Shown here: positions 45,130-54,732 of the stretch, one piece after another
How the letters are laid out: each line of letters starts with the position of its first letter
Numbering within the stretch: the first letter of the stretch is position 1
NCBI RefSeq assembly: GCF_042685105.1
Contig: NZ_JBHUMO010000043.1
Span: 30,784 to 94,783, forward strand
Direction of reading: 5' to 3'
Length of the DNA stretch: 64,000 nucleotides
DNA from: Enterococcus_G camelliae
GTDB lineage: Bacteria > Bacillota > Bacilli > Lactobacillales > Enterococcaceae
The notes under the pieces: model-generated
Seen by the model: the letters and a program-made list of their open reading frames with translations, nothing else
Database searches by the model: none
What the model was told of the DNA's origin: nothing
Position numbers and translations under genes: made by a program

Positions 45130-46930
45130 CTACTTGACTGCGAAATAAGGTCGCCCAGCCGTCCAATCAATTCGATCTTTTGACGGACTATTCCACAAAG
45201 AATTCGTTGAAGCATACCCACTATAGAATTGCTTACCATAAGGATCATAGACCAATGTTTTGCCATTTGCATAAGTATGAGCCACAATCGCATGTCCAAT
45301 ACCAACATCCACAAACATGACGACTGCATAGCCTTTTGAGAGGTAATCATTCAATTCATTTAGACTTCGTATCATCATAATTGTTCTACCGTATGAATTC
45401 ATCCCTCTTACGAAATCAATACCTGAAGCCCCAAAATATTGTTGATTGTAGCCACCATAACTGTATAATCGATTTGCTGTATCGATTGGTGTAACATTTA
45501 AGCCAAATTGACCTTTTAAAATCATCGCCATGCTGGTCGGAACACAACCTGCAGCTCCTAAATTTGCCATACCGTAATTTTTCGTTTTCCATCGCCAATC
45601 CAACTGAGAATAATAAAAAGGTGGATGGGCTAGTCGATTTTTCACTTCATCCATTGATAAGGAATAGCTAGTAGCTCCTAAAAATTGATTTTTCCCATTG
45701 TTTGTCACATACACGTGCGTATAGAATTCTCCGCTGTTTTTAAAATTGGCTGAGTCCACCGTTACTGACCAGCTGCCGTCACCATTTTTGGTACCTTTTA
45801 GCCAACGGATGTCATCTTGCCCATTGGTTTTGCTCCANNNNNNNNNNCGGATTGGCTATGGTGATTTTGATTTTTGAGTTGCTTAGTACCATTTTCGTAA
45901 TGATATTGGCTGGTGGCGCTGCTAGATTGTAGCTAGTAGCTCCTAAAAATTGATTTTTCCCATTGTTTGTCACATACACGTGCGTATAGAATTCTCCACT
46001 GTTTTTAAAATTGGCTGAGTCCACCGTTACTGACCAGCTGCCGTCGCCATTTTTGGTACCTTTTAGCCAACGGATGTCATCCTGTCCATTGGTTTTGCTC
46101 CAGGTTGGGAACTGAACCATTTGCGCATTGCCTCCGTTCGGATTGGCTATCGTAATCTTTACTTTTGAATTACTCAAGATTGTTTGCGTAATGACATTCA
46201 TTGGTACTGATTTTTGTTGATAGTTGGTAATACTCTGATTTGAATTTTCCGCAGTTTCAGTCGTCTTTGTTTGATTTGTTGATGTTGTCTCATTTGTAAC
46301 AGAGGTTTCTAGCTTCCATCTTTGGTCAGAACGGTTAGTTGTAAGGCTAATTTCATTGCTTTCAGATCTAACCAAATAAGCGCCACTCTTAGATTGGATT
46401 GCATAGTGTCCATTTTGTTCATTTACGAAGTGCCATTTTTGATGATCCAATCCACTAAAATTGGTGTACACTACTGCTTGATTTTCGACCGTTAAGAACT
46501 TACCGGTCGCCTTATTTTCAATTGTAACCCACCCATTTCCTAATGAATGGATGACATGCAGTTGATTTGAAAGAGATTCCTCTGATCCCAAATACGCAGA
46601 ATCTGTTTGATTTTGACCTATTTGCAAACTTGAACCATTGTCTACTAGAATTTTCACATTTTTTTCGACAAATGGCGTTAAATCGGCCACAATTGGACTA
46701 TTAGTAGCTGAATCAGATATTTGATCTTTGACTTGCTTACTTTCAGAACTTGAGGATTCTTTCACAATCGAATTACTTGTTGATGTGGTTGTTTCCTCTT
46801 GTTTATTTACAATTGTTGCATGTGTATTTTGTTGGCTTTCTTCCCCTTTTGTACCTGTAGGAAACATCAAAAGCATTGTTCCCATCGCCACAAAACAGAT
46901 TGTGCTTGTTAATTTATTCCACTTTTTCAT
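45130..46930 (-). CDS. Secreted ricin-like / Bsp-repeat / C39-like peptidase protein, broken by an assembly gap
   Basis: One secreted protein split artificially by ten N (45838-45847). Order: signal peptide (residues 1-29), Ser/Thr-rich linker, a ricin-B-like carbohydrate-binding domain (LGNGWVTIENKATGKFLTVE; DHQKWHFVNEQNGHYAIQSK), at least two GBS-Bsp-like repeats of 97 residues (WSVTVDSANFKNSGEFYTHV), then a C39_2 domain with Cys in GAAGCVPTSMAM, His in GIGHAIVAHTY and Asp in VYDPYG. Comparison of the repeats shows at least 36 bases missing where 10 N stand, which would restore the frame and give at least 608 residues. It is probably a wall-bound hydrolase or protease. Confidence 0.82.
45656..46211 (-). 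repeat. Tandem Bsp-like repeats of 291 bp
   Basis: Copy 1 spans about 45921-46211. Copy 2 spans about 45656-45920 and contains the gap. They are nearly identical at the base level over long stretches, for example around 45671 and 45936. Such near-identity explains the failed assembly, and more copies may be missing. Confidence 0.85.
45838..45847. other. Assembly gap (10 N)
   Basis: Ten undetermined bases. The neighbouring copy has 36 bases at the equivalent place, so the gap length is a placeholder. Confidence 0.99.
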
Positions 46931-47040
46931 TCTCCATTTGTCCCCCCAACAAACCTGACATTAGTTTTTTTCTTCTTCTCATTTAAACTATACCATAACA
47001 TAAACCATAGTTTGTCTTCCAATTTGTTAGTAACTGAAAA

Positions 47041-47078
47041 AATAGCGCACAAGATAGTCAATTATCTTGTGCACTATT
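47041..47078 (-). terminator. Terminator after asnS
   Basis: AATAGCGCACAAGATA (47041-47056) pairs with 47063-47078 (one mismatch); the A-run at the left gives a minus-strand T-tract. Confidence 0.88.
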
Positions 47079-47095
47079 TGGTATGGTTTATTTTT

Positions 47096-48394
47096 CTATG
47101 GATAAATTCGGTTTAATAAGCGTGGGAATGGAATGGCTTCACGGACATGCTCAATGCCGGCAATCCATGTTACGGTTCGTTCTAGTCCTAAACCGAAGCC
47201 AGAATGTGGAACGGTCCCATATTTTCTTAAATCTAGATACCAAGAATATTCGTCCTCACTTAGTCCATGGTTACGAATTTGTTCAAGTAAAAATTCGTAA
47301 TCGGCTGCACGCTCAGAGCCGCCAATAATTTCACCATACCCTTCAGGTGCAATCAAATCGGCACAGATGACTACATCGTCTCTGGTAGGGTGTGGTTTCA
47401 TGTAAAAAGGTTTAATCGCTTTCGGGTAGTTCAAAATGAAAACAGGGCGATCAAAGGAATTAGCGATGAATGTTTCGTGTGGAGAACCAAAATCATCGCC
47501 CCATTGAATATCTTCAAATCCGTTCTTGATTAATAAATCAATTGCATCATCATAGGAGATTCTTGGGAAAGGTAGTTTGGTATATTTTTCCAATACTTCT
47601 CGGTCTCGGCCTAAAACATGGAGCGCATAATCACAATGGTCCAACACATTTTGAACTAAGAATGCCACATATTGTTCTTGAACTTCTAGGCTTTCTTCTT
47701 GATGTGTAAAGGCCATTTCTGGCTCAATCATCCAAAACTCAATTAAATGGCGTCGCGTTTTTGATTTTTCAGCGCGGAACGTTGGGCCAAATGAAAAGAC
47801 TTTCCCAAATGCCATAGCTGCGGCTTCCATATACAGTTGACCAGATTGAGAAAGATACGCTTTCTGATCGAAATAATTGGTTTCAAATAAATCCGTTGTT
47901 CCTTCTGGTGCAGATCCGGTTAAAATAGGTGGATCGATTTTAACAAAGTGATGTTCATTGAAAAATTCATAGGTTGCCCGAATTAGCTCATTACGAATTT
48001 GCATAATGGCATGTTGTCTTGAAGAACGAAGCCATAAATGACGATGATCCATTAAAAAGTCCGTGCCATGTTCTTTTGGAGTAATGGGGTAATCGTGGCT
48101 CTCACCAATGACTTCAATAGTTGTAATCCCTAATTCGTAGCCAAATTTTGAGCGCGCATCTTCTCTAATTTCGCCTGTCACCAGGATTGATGTTTCTTGA
48201 GTTAAACTTTTAGCAAGTTGAAATACTTCTTCTGATACGTCGTTTTTTACAACGACACCTTGAAAATAAGCTGTACCATCTCGTAATTGGAGAAAAGCAA
48301 TTTTCCCACTTGACCGTTTGTTCGCTACCCATGCACCAATTTGCACGGTTTCGCCAACATGATTTTTTGCATCAATAATTTGAATTTGTTTCAC
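47096..48394 (-). CDS. asnS: Asparaginyl-tRNA synthetase
   Basis: Class IIb aminoacyl-tRNA synthetase of about 432 residues, charging tRNA-Asn. An OB-fold anticodon-binding domain comes first (VQIGAWVANKRSSGKIAFLQLRDG), then the catalytic core: motif 2 FGPTFRAEKSKTRRHLIEFWMIE and motif 3 GFGLGLERTVTWIAG. The start is a GTG at 48392-48394, six bases after GGAGAG. It follows aspB by about 50 bases, the arrangement of the Bacillus ypmA-ypmB-aspB-asnS block. Confidence 0.95.
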   Translation of the reverse strand: MKQIQIIDAKNHVGETVQIGAWVANKRSSGKIAFLQLRDGTAYFQGVVVKNDVSEEVFQLAKSLTQETSILVTGEIREDARSKFGYELGITTIEVIGESHDYPITPKEHGTDFLMDHRHLWLRSSRQHAIMQIRNELIRATYEFFNEHHFVKIDPPILTGSAPEGTTDLFETNYFDQKAYLSQSGQLYMEAAAMAFGKVFSFGPTFRAEKSKTRRHLIEFWMIEPEMAFTHQEESLEVQEQYVAFLVQNVLDHCDYALHVLGRDREVLEKYTKLPFPRISYDDAIDLLIKNGFEDIQWGDDFGSPHETFIANSFDRPVFILNYPKAIKPFYMKPHPTRDDVVICADLIAPEGYGEIIGGSERAADYEFLLEQIRNHGLSEDEYSWYLDLRKYGTVPHSGFGLGLERTVTWIAGIEHVREAIPFPRLLNRIYP

Positions 48395-48442
48395 GAAAGT
48401 CTCTCCTATCTGTTTCTTTGCATCCTTCAAAAGAAAAGGATA

Positions 48443-49642
48443 TTACTTTTGTTGTTTTTTTTCAACAAAGTTTTTGATTCGTTTTACTGCCTCTTCCAAT
48501 GTGGCAAGGTCAGTTGCGTAGCTTAAACGGATATTATCAGGTGCTCCAAAGCCTTTGCCGGTCACTACTGCGACATTGGCTTCTTCCAAAAGCGCCTCGA
48601 CAAAATCATCTACATCATGATACCCACAAATAGCCATTGTTTCGCGAACATTTGGGAATAAGTAGAAGGCTCCCTGAGGCTTACGAACGGTCAAGCCCGG
48701 GATATCTTTCAACCAGACATATACTTTTTCCATTCGTTCTTCAAAGGCTTGACGCATCGTTTCCACGCTATCCTGTGGTCCGGTTAATGCTTCTAACGCT
48801 GCATATTGACTGACAGCAGCCGGATTGCTCGAAGCTTGCGATGCTAAATCAATCATTGCTTGAATCACGGTTTGCTCACCGACGGCAAACCCAATCCGCC
48901 ACCCTGTCATGGCATACGTCTTAGAAACGCCATTAATGATGATGGTTTGTTTACGAATTGCTTCCGAAATGGTTGCCATTGGGGTAAAAACGGCCTCACC
49001 ATACACCAGCTGACCGTAAATGTCGTCAGCAACAATCATCAATTGATGTGCAACCGCCCAGTCTCCAATGGCTTGTAATTCATCTTTGGTGTAAATCATG
49101 CCAGTTGGATTTGAGGGGGAGTTCAATAGAATGGCCTTCGTTTTTTTGCTTCTAACTTGTTCAAGTTGGGGAACCGTAACTTTATAATCATTTTCTTCTA
49201 GGGCCTCAACAAAGACAGGCACACCTCCAGCAAGCTTGACTTGCTCACTGTAACTGACCCAATAAGGAGTAGGAATGATGACCTCATCTCCTTCATTCAA
49301 GAGCACTTGAAAGAGAAGATACAATGCAAATTTGGCTCCATTTGTAACAATGGTTTGTGAAGGTGTATAGGTCAAACCATAGTTGGTTTGAATCGAATCA
49401 ACGACGGCTTGTCGTAGCGCTGGTATACCTGGTGTTGCCGTGTAGTAACTGGCAGTTCCATTTTCGATTGCTCGTTTTGCGGCTTCTTGAATATTTTTGG
49501 GCGTGGGAAAATCCGGTTCCCCGACCGTTAAACTTAAAACATCTTTTCCCGCTGCTTTTAACGCTTTCGCTTTTGCTGAAGCTGCTAATGTGACTGAAGG
49601 TTCAATTCCCTGTGCTCGTTTTGACAATTCCATCCGCTTCAT
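48443..49642 (-). CDS. aspB: Aspartate aminotransferase (PLP, class I/II)
   Basis: Pyridoxal-phosphate enzyme of 399 residues that exchanges amino groups between aspartate and 2-oxoglutarate. SLTVGEPDFPTP is the substrate arm, NSPSNPTGMIY and DDIYGQLVYGE bind the cofactor, the Schiff-base Lys is in INGVSKTYAMTGWRIGFA, and NIRLSYA holds the carboxylate-binding Arg. Two starts are possible, 49642 or the ATG three codons later (MELSKRAQ); both lie near GAGGGAAGGA. It links aspartate supply with the asparagine synthetase route of asnS. Confidence 0.93.
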   Translation of the reverse strand: MKRMELSKRAQGIEPSVTLAASAKAKALKAAGKDVLSLTVGEPDFPTPKNIQEAAKRAIENGTASYYTATPGIPALRQAVVDSIQTNYGLTYTPSQTIVTNGAKFALYLLFQVLLNEGDEVIIPTPYWVSYSEQVKLAGGVPVFVEALEENDYKVTVPQLEQVRSKKTKAILLNSPSNPTGMIYTKDELQAIGDWAVAHQLMIVADDIYGQLVYGEAVFTPMATISEAIRKQTIIINGVSKTYAMTGWRIGFAVGEQTVIQAMIDLASQASSNPAAVSQYAALEALTGPQDSVETMRQAFEERMEKVYVWLKDIPGLTVRKPQGAFYLFPNVRETMAICGYHDVDDFVEALLEEANVAVVTGKGFGAPDNIRLSYATDLATLEEAVKRIKNFVEKKQQK

Positions 49643-49651
49643 TCCTTCCCT

Positions 49652-50149
49652 CTAAGAAATCTTACTCACTAACTTACCATCTGAAAACTGTATTAGGTAA
49701 TAATGGTATTGATTACTTTTGGTTTTTGTTACGATTTCCCACACAACTTGTTTTTCGTATATTCCGAGACTGCCACGATCAAACAATTCGTTTGGTGATT
49801 CTTTTGCCACAATTGCTTGCGCTTGTTGAAGAGTCAGACCATCTGATTGGTTCATCACTTGCACATGTTTGCCTGATTCAGGAATAAGGACGATTACGGC
49901 TTGCTCATGTTTGTTTTCACCGAAGACTGAGTAATAGGTATCATTACGCGTATACCGATACACTGTATCCACCTTTGTCACCTGTCCATATTTTTCAGCT
50001 AAAGCAGTCGCTTCTTTTCTGGCCTGATTCATCGGTTGAGTTGCTTTAAAAAAGGTGATTGAAAAAAAAGCCAAGATAGCTAATAGCAAAGCAATACATA
50101 CCAATAAAACAATCGTCACTCGTGACTCTTTTTTTAAATCTCTATGCAA
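49652..50149 (-). CDS. YpmB-like membrane-anchored protein (DUF5590)
   Basis: A 165-residue protein with one N-terminal membrane segment (about residues 12-34) and an extracytoplasmic part with two weak PepSY-like halves (VTKVDTVYRYTRNDTYYSVFGE; LTLQQAQAIVAKESPNEL). It belongs to the DUF5590/YpmB family, which neighbours dinG and aspB in many Firmicutes, as here. Function is unknown. Confidence 0.85.
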   Translation of the reverse strand: MHRDLKKESRVTIVLLVCIALLLAILAFFSITFFKATQPMNQARKEATALAEKYGQVTKVDTVYRYTRNDTYYSVFGENKHEQAVIVLIPESGKHVQVMNQSDGLTLQQAQAIVAKESPNELFDRGSLGIYEKQVVWEIVTKTKSNQYHYYLIQFSDGKLVSKIS

Positions 50150-50214
50150 GGGACTCTTCCTTTCTATTTCTGGTTCATATTATAGCAAAGATTGTACCAC
50201 TTTTTACAGTTTTT

Positions 50215-52959
50215 CTATTTTTTTTCTTTATCAAAAAAAGTGACCATTGTTCGTTTCAAATCCGTCAAATTTCCAGTTGTGACCGGCAAGTCTTTAGGGA
50301 AGACTTGGTGCATTTTTTTGGCATAGTAGGCCTGCTCCATCCGTTGATCAAGAATGATCATCATGCCACGATCGCTAGAGGAACGAATCAAGCGGCCGAA
50401 CCCTTGCCTTAGCTTAATCATGGCTTTCGGCAACGTTTCCTGTTTGAACGGGTTTTGCCCCAACTCTTTTAAATAATGGTATCGTGCCGCAACAAAGGGT
50501 CGTTTGGGATTTTCAAAAGGTAGCTTGGTAACAACCAATAATTGAAGCTGATCCGCTGGCAAATCTAACCCTTCCCAAAAACTGTCCGCCCCAAACAATA
50601 CCGCTGATTTCGATTGGGTAAATTTTTTTAACAATTTTTGGCGCGATCCTCCAATTCCTTGCGCTAAAATTTCTCGTCCGTTTTGCAAAAATTCAAAATG
50701 AAGGGCTTGATAGACTTCTTGCAACTGTTGATGAGAAGTAAATAGCACCAGAACGGATTGTTTGTAATTCTTTAAAATGGAGCGAATCGCTTCAATCGTA
50801 GTCACCATTTTATTCGACTCCGCTTCCGCTTTGGACAGAATGAATAGCTCACCTTGATGGCGGTAGTCAAAAGCGACGGGCATCACTTTGATTTTGGCAT
50901 CAAGAATGCCTAATTTTCGTGCTAAATATTTCTTATCTCCTGGAACGGTCATTGTTGCTCCAAGGTAAACAATTCTTTCCGCCCGATTGTACCAACGGGT
51001 CTGACGCACTTTGGTCGCTTCAAAGTCAATTAGTTCATAACACAATGACTTGCTTCTAGGACGAACACTCAAGCGATGAATCACTGCCGGTTGCCATTCG
51101 TAAAACCATTGTTGAAAAAAGTGACTAGCTTCTGCGATTAATTGAAAAAAGCGTTGCGTGCGCTCAATCTCGGCTTGATCATCCTGTAGAAAGAGTGCTG
51201 CATTGAGCGTAAAGATACGCGTCATTCTCTCTTGGATCACAACACAATCTTCAAACGTTTGAATTAGTTTTTGAATCATTCGTTCTTTCGGCACCGAAAT
51301 CGATTCCCGAACCGCTTTGGTCAAAATAAACTCATCGATGACGAACCGGTTTTCTTCATAGAACGAACGATTTAATTCTTCGATGGACTCTGTCAACTGG
51401 TCCAATAGCTGACCGTATAATTCCAAATTGCGTTGCATATCGGCAGAAAGTGTCTCATCTTTTGACCATTCCCAAAGAAAACTTTCTTGGACTATTTCTT
51501 GAATTTTATGTAAGAATTGCGCCGTATTGACCTGTTTTGTCGCTACTTTTTCCAAGGCTTCCGGTAAATGATGGGCCTCATCCACTAGTAGATAGGGGGT
51601 CTCTGGTAAAAGTGGGGCTTCTCTTTGGCTTTCATAAGCCAGAAATGCGTGATTGACAATCAACACATTGCTTTGGGCTGCCTGTGCGTATAGAAAGCGT
51701 AAAAAATCAACTTCATAAAACGGACTGTCTTCTCGCAAACTTTCAATCCCTCGATGGGTGATTTTTTCAAAATAAGGATGATTCATACTCAGAAGATTTA
51801 ATTCATCTAAATCGCCTGTTTTCGTTTCTGTTAACCATACCAAAATCATCATTTGAAACAGATGAACTTGTTTGACCGTCGTTGGTTCTTTTAAGGTCTG
51901 GTTAAATTTTTCTAAATCTAAATAATGATTTCTCCCTTTTAAAATAACTGCTTTTAAAGGCTGTGGCACAAGTGCATTTAGCTTGGGAATATCTTGTTGG
52001 TCCAATTGATGCTGTAACAAAATGGAAGCCGTACTGATGATTAACGGCTTCGTCGGCGTAGCCAAAAAACTGGCAGGAAATAAATACCCAATGGTTTTGC
52101 CACTACCCGTTTCGGATTCAATAATCAGATCTTTAGGCGGTTCTTCCTCCGTATAGTGTTTATAAACAAGATTCATGAGAGATTGCTGTGATTGACGGTA
52201 TTCTAGTTGACCGTTCAACCATTTCCCCTTTGCTTGTTTGCTTTTAGGATACGGGGTTTCCTGTAAGGAGTAGTCAAAAAGAACGACCTGTTTTCTTTGA
52301 AGGGCCACTTCTTCGATTTCTATGAACGTTGGTGATACCTGCTCGCTCTTTTTCTGTGCTTTTAAATAAAAATGTTGAATAAGCTCTCCCGTTTGCATGG
52401 AGAGTGTCTGACCTAAGTAGCTGAGTTTTTTCAACGTACACAAAGGCAGGGCAGCGAGTTTTTGCTCCAGAGCGATAAAAAGACTGGCGGTTACTTCAGC
52501 ATCACTGTCTGCTTGATGTGGTCGATCATGTTCTAAGCCTAGACTTACTGAAAGGTCACTTAGACGAAAACTGACTTCCGTTGGAAAAAGAATTTGAGCC
52601 AATTCCACCGTATCAATGCCTTTCAGCTGCAGGGCTGGTGAGCCACATCGTTCTAGCTCTGCATTTAAAAAGCGATAATCAAAGTGAATATTATGGGCCA
52701 CGAAGACTGTACCTGAAAGTAACTCATAGATAGTCGGCGCGACATCTTCAAAATAGGGCGCATTTTTTACATCTTGATTGGTTGTGTGTGTCAAATGTTG
52801 AATCTGTGGTGAAATTGAGCGGTTCGGATGGATGTTGGTAGCAAACCGTCCTACAATTTTCCCCTCTTCCACAAACACACAGCCAAATTGGAAGATGCGA
52901 TCTTCTTTCGGATTCGTGCCCGTTGTTTCAATATCTACAATAGCATACGTTGTCGTCAT
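50215..52959 (-). CDS. dinG: DinG-type 3'-5' exonuclease/ATP-dependent helicase
   Basis: Protein of 914 residues. An N-terminal DEDD exonuclease (about 1-170: IVDIETTGTNPKEDRI, HNIHFDYRFL, HQADSDAEVT) is fused to a superfamily 2 helicase with Walker A ETGSGKTIGYLFP, the DEAH box LLVDEAHHLPE and motif VI QGFGRLIRS. The four-cysteine iron-sulfur cluster of E. coli DinG is not apparent. Exonuclease fusion is usual in Firmicutes. AAAGGAG precedes the ATG at 52957-52959; an extension to 52986 was rejected. Likely role is in DNA repair. Confidence 0.93.
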   Translation of the reverse strand: MTTTYAIVDIETTGTNPKEDRIFQFGCVFVEEGKIVGRFATNIHPNRSISPQIQHLTHTTNQDVKNAPYFEDVAPTIYELLSGTVFVAHNIHFDYRFLNAELERCGSPALQLKGIDTVELAQILFPTEVSFRLSDLSVSLGLEHDRPHQADSDAEVTASLFIALEQKLAALPLCTLKKLSYLGQTLSMQTGELIQHFYLKAQKKSEQVSPTFIEIEEVALQRKQVVLFDYSLQETPYPKSKQAKGKWLNGQLEYRQSQQSLMNLVYKHYTEEEPPKDLIIESETGSGKTIGYLFPASFLATPTKPLIISTASILLQHQLDQQDIPKLNALVPQPLKAVILKGRNHYLDLEKFNQTLKEPTTVKQVHLFQMMILVWLTETKTGDLDELNLLSMNHPYFEKITHRGIESLREDSPFYEVDFLRFLYAQAAQSNVLIVNHAFLAYESQREAPLLPETPYLLVDEAHHLPEALEKVATKQVNTAQFLHKIQEIVQESFLWEWSKDETLSADMQRNLELYGQLLDQLTESIEELNRSFYEENRFVIDEFILTKAVRESISVPKERMIQKLIQTFEDCVVIQERMTRIFTLNAALFLQDDQAEIERTQRFFQLIAEASHFFQQWFYEWQPAVIHRLSVRPRSKSLCYELIDFEATKVRQTRWYNRAERIVYLGATMTVPGDKKYLARKLGILDAKIKVMPVAFDYRHQGELFILSKAEAESNKMVTTIEAIRSILKNYKQSVLVLFTSHQQLQEVYQALHFEFLQNGREILAQGIGGSRQKLLKKFTQSKSAVLFGADSFWEGLDLPADQLQLLVVTKLPFENPKRPFVAARYHYLKELGQNPFKQETLPKAMIKLRQGFGRLIRSSSDRGMMIILDQRMEQAYYAKKMHQVFPKDLPVTTGNLTDLKRTMVTFFDKEKK

Positions 52960-53040
52960 AACATTCTCCTTTATACACTGTTGCATTATACTACAGAATA
53001 ACCCTCCGAACCAACTCTTGCAAAACCACTAAAAAAACAA

Positions 53041-53061
53041 CTACCCTAATAATTAGGGTAG
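53041..53061 (-). terminator. Terminator after the baeRF gene
   Basis: CTACCCTAAT pairs with ATTAGGGTAG around one base, and the A-run on its left gives a minus-strand T-tract. Confidence 0.8.
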
Positions 53062-53081
53062 CTGCAAAGCAAAGATAGCAA

Positions 53082-54185
53082 TCAATAACGCAAAATCGCA
53101 AGTATTTTTTTGTTCATCGGAATATCTGTCGTTTCTAACAAATAGACATTGCCATTCATACGGATCACTTCGTTTGCTAAGTGATTCAGCACTTGGCGCC
53201 AGTCATACTCTGCTTCCGGATTTTCACCAAAGCCATCAATCAGATTTTCAGTGGAAATAAATAAATCGGAAATCCGTCCCAACGGAGCAGATTGTTTGAT
53301 ATCAGCTAGTTGTTCCATCCATTTACGGTTGGCCAATTTTTGATAGCTTTTTTTCTCTTGCTCACTCAACTGAGCATCCATTGATTGGCTGACGGACTGC
53401 AATTCTTCTCTTGTCAATTGATTGGGTGACCGTTTTATTTGAATATCTCTTCTAAGATAGGAATTCTTGGCTAACTTTTCAAATAAGGTTAGGTTTTCAG
53501 CTAAGCCCATTGCAAACAATGGTAGGCGTCGTTCATTTTGCCATTCTTCACGGAAAAATGCATCTACCGCTTGATAGTAATTTTTATGATCAATTTCTTC
53601 CTCCTCATTCTTATCAACCGTACTATGGAAGGTATTACCTTCACTACTAGAATGAGATAGGCTGGCTTTTTTATCAATTTCATCGCCCAGTGCTTGTTTT
53701 AAGGTAATCGGTGCGGTTGCGGGTAAAGCAATAGGTACCAACGTATGATTTTTGCTTTCATATAATGAAAAGCTGTCTCGGTTCAAAGCTAAAAGAAAAT
53801 AGTCGTAATTAAACTGACTATTTTTAATAATTGCTAACAAATAGGGCTCATCTCCTACGTAGTATTGATCGTCTACCCGAATGCTCAAGCGATGGATGAA
53901 CGTTTTTTCCTGCGTGAAAATAAGTGCTACACTAGTAGTTGCTGTCTGCCAAAAGGGCTGGCTTGCTAACAACTGTTCCATTTGATACTGATACGGTTCC
54001 CAGGAAGCTTCAGGGTACTTTTTTTCAAATCGTTTTCTTGCCTCTTTCGCAAAGTTCTTCAATTTGATTTGATCCTTCTCTACCTCTTGGTGACTCACAT
54101 GCGTATTTAGCATAACGGTAACAAACGGGCCGGACTCGGTTTCTGAGGTCAACTGAACAAGTAATTCTCTTCCAATTTGTGTCAT
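53082..54185 (-). CDS. baeRF-like protein (bacterial archaeo-eukaryotic release-factor fold)
   Basis: A cytoplasmic protein of 367 residues. The C-terminal NHLANEVIRMNGNVYLLETTDIPMNKKILAILRY matches the domain 3 end of the eRF1 superfamily, where AAILRY-like endings are typical. An N-terminal helical domain (EVEKDQIKLKNFAKEARKRFEKKY) and a central FALALNRDSFSLYE-like strand (FLLALNRDSFSLYESKN) fit baeRF families. It lacks the GGQ motif, as such bacterial homologues do. The ATG at 54183-54185 is seven bases after AGGAGG. The role, perhaps in ribosome rescue or stress, is not established. Confidence 0.6.
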   Translation of the reverse strand: MTQIGRELLVQLTSETESGPFVTVMLNTHVSHQEVEKDQIKLKNFAKEARKRFEKKYPEASWEPYQYQMEQLLASQPFWQTATTSVALIFTQEKTFIHRLSIRVDDQYYVGDEPYLLAIIKNSQFNYDYFLLALNRDSFSLYESKNHTLVPIALPATAPITLKQALGDEIDKKASLSHSSSEGNTFHSTVDKNEEEEIDHKNYYQAVDAFFREEWQNERRLPLFAMGLAENLTLFEKLAKNSYLRRDIQIKRSPNQLTREELQSVSQSMDAQLSEQEKKSYQKLANRKWMEQLADIKQSAPLGRISDLFISTENLIDGFGENPEAEYDWRQVLNHLANEVIRMNGNVYLLETTDIPMNKKILAILRY

Positions 54186-54299
54186 TTCCATTCCTCCTCT
54201 AGCTTTTTGTTGCTTAGTTAAGTGTATCATTTCAGACAACGGCTCTCAAATAAAACGATTACACGGAAAATCTTCCACACCGATGAACGCAATTTAGGC

Positions 54300-54328
54300 T
54301 TGAAGTTCCATATGTTACGGGGTAAAAT
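54300..54328 (+). promoter_or_regulatory. Promoter of tRNA-Arg
   Basis: TTGAAG (54300-54305), 17-base spacer, TAAAAT (54323-54328), 18 bases before the tRNA. Confidence 0.75.
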
Positions 54329-54346
54329 AACAAACAGAGCCTTTTT

Positions 54347-54420
54347 GTCCTCGTAGCTCAGTAGGATAGAGCAATTGCCTCCTAAGCAATAGGTCGCTGG
54401 TTCAATTCCAGTCGGGGACG
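54347..54420 (+). tRNA. tRNA-Arg, anticodon CCU
   Basis: A 74-base cloverleaf. The acceptor GTCCTCG pairs with CGGGGAC (one G-U), the anticodon stem ATTGC/GCAAT encloses CTCCTAA with anticodon CCT, and the T-arm loop is TTCAATT. Discriminator G; CCA is not encoded. It reads AGG codons. The 3' end of this tRNA is a common integration site elsewhere, but no integrase is next to it here. Confidence 0.95.
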
Positions 54421-54618
54421 TTAAGATGAATGTATCGAAAGCCTGAATCTTGGGGTTTTCGATTTTTTTATTTTGCTTAAAAAATGCCCTCTTTCCCATT
54501 CGATGCTCCTTTGCATGGAATCGCTCATCACTTCATTCATGAGCGATTCATCAATTAAGCTACCCCTTTGCAGCCACTCAAGGAGTTTTTTGTCGATGTG
54601 CCATAAGTTGCTGTCCAT
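54421..54618 (-). other. Doubtful small ORF and hairpin between tRNA-Arg and the helicase gene
   Basis: The 312-base stretch 54421-54732 holds no clear gene. A minus-strand frame of 65 codons is open (start region MDSNLWHIDKKLL), but its ribosome-binding site is weak and its end runs through the tRNA terminator. A perfect 11-base inverted repeat (GAATCGCTCAT, 54517-54527 with 54538-54548) lies inside it. It may be a gene remnant or a structured RNA. Confidence 0.25.
54434..54470 (+). terminator. Terminator after tRNA-Arg
   Basis: ATCGAAAGCC (54434-54443) pairs with GGTTTTCGAT (54454-54463), with one G-U, followed by a run of T. Confidence 0.88.
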
Positions 54619-54667
54619 GGCACACCAAAATAAAAAAATCCACTCATTTAAAGTACCAACAAAACAT

Positions 54668-54692
54668 GACGGTAAGAATTTTCGTCATCGTG
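54668..54692 (-). terminator. Possible terminator after the DEAD-box gene
   Basis: On the minus strand ATGACG pairs with CGTCAT around about 11 bases, followed by GTTTTGTTGG, some 40 bases after the helicase stop codon. The stem is short. Confidence 0.45.
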
Positions 54693-54732
54693 CTACTTCA
54701 AATGCTTGGATTTTTGCTTTCATATCATGGTC

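Noticed and set aside
45130..46930. Two separate genes or a frameshifted pseudogene
   Set aside because: The break coincides with the N gap, and replacing the 10 N by the 36 bases seen in the other repeat restores one frame.
54347..54420. Integrated island attached at tRNA-Arg
   Set aside because: No integrase and no second copy of the tRNA 3' end was found in the window; flanking genes look like core genome.
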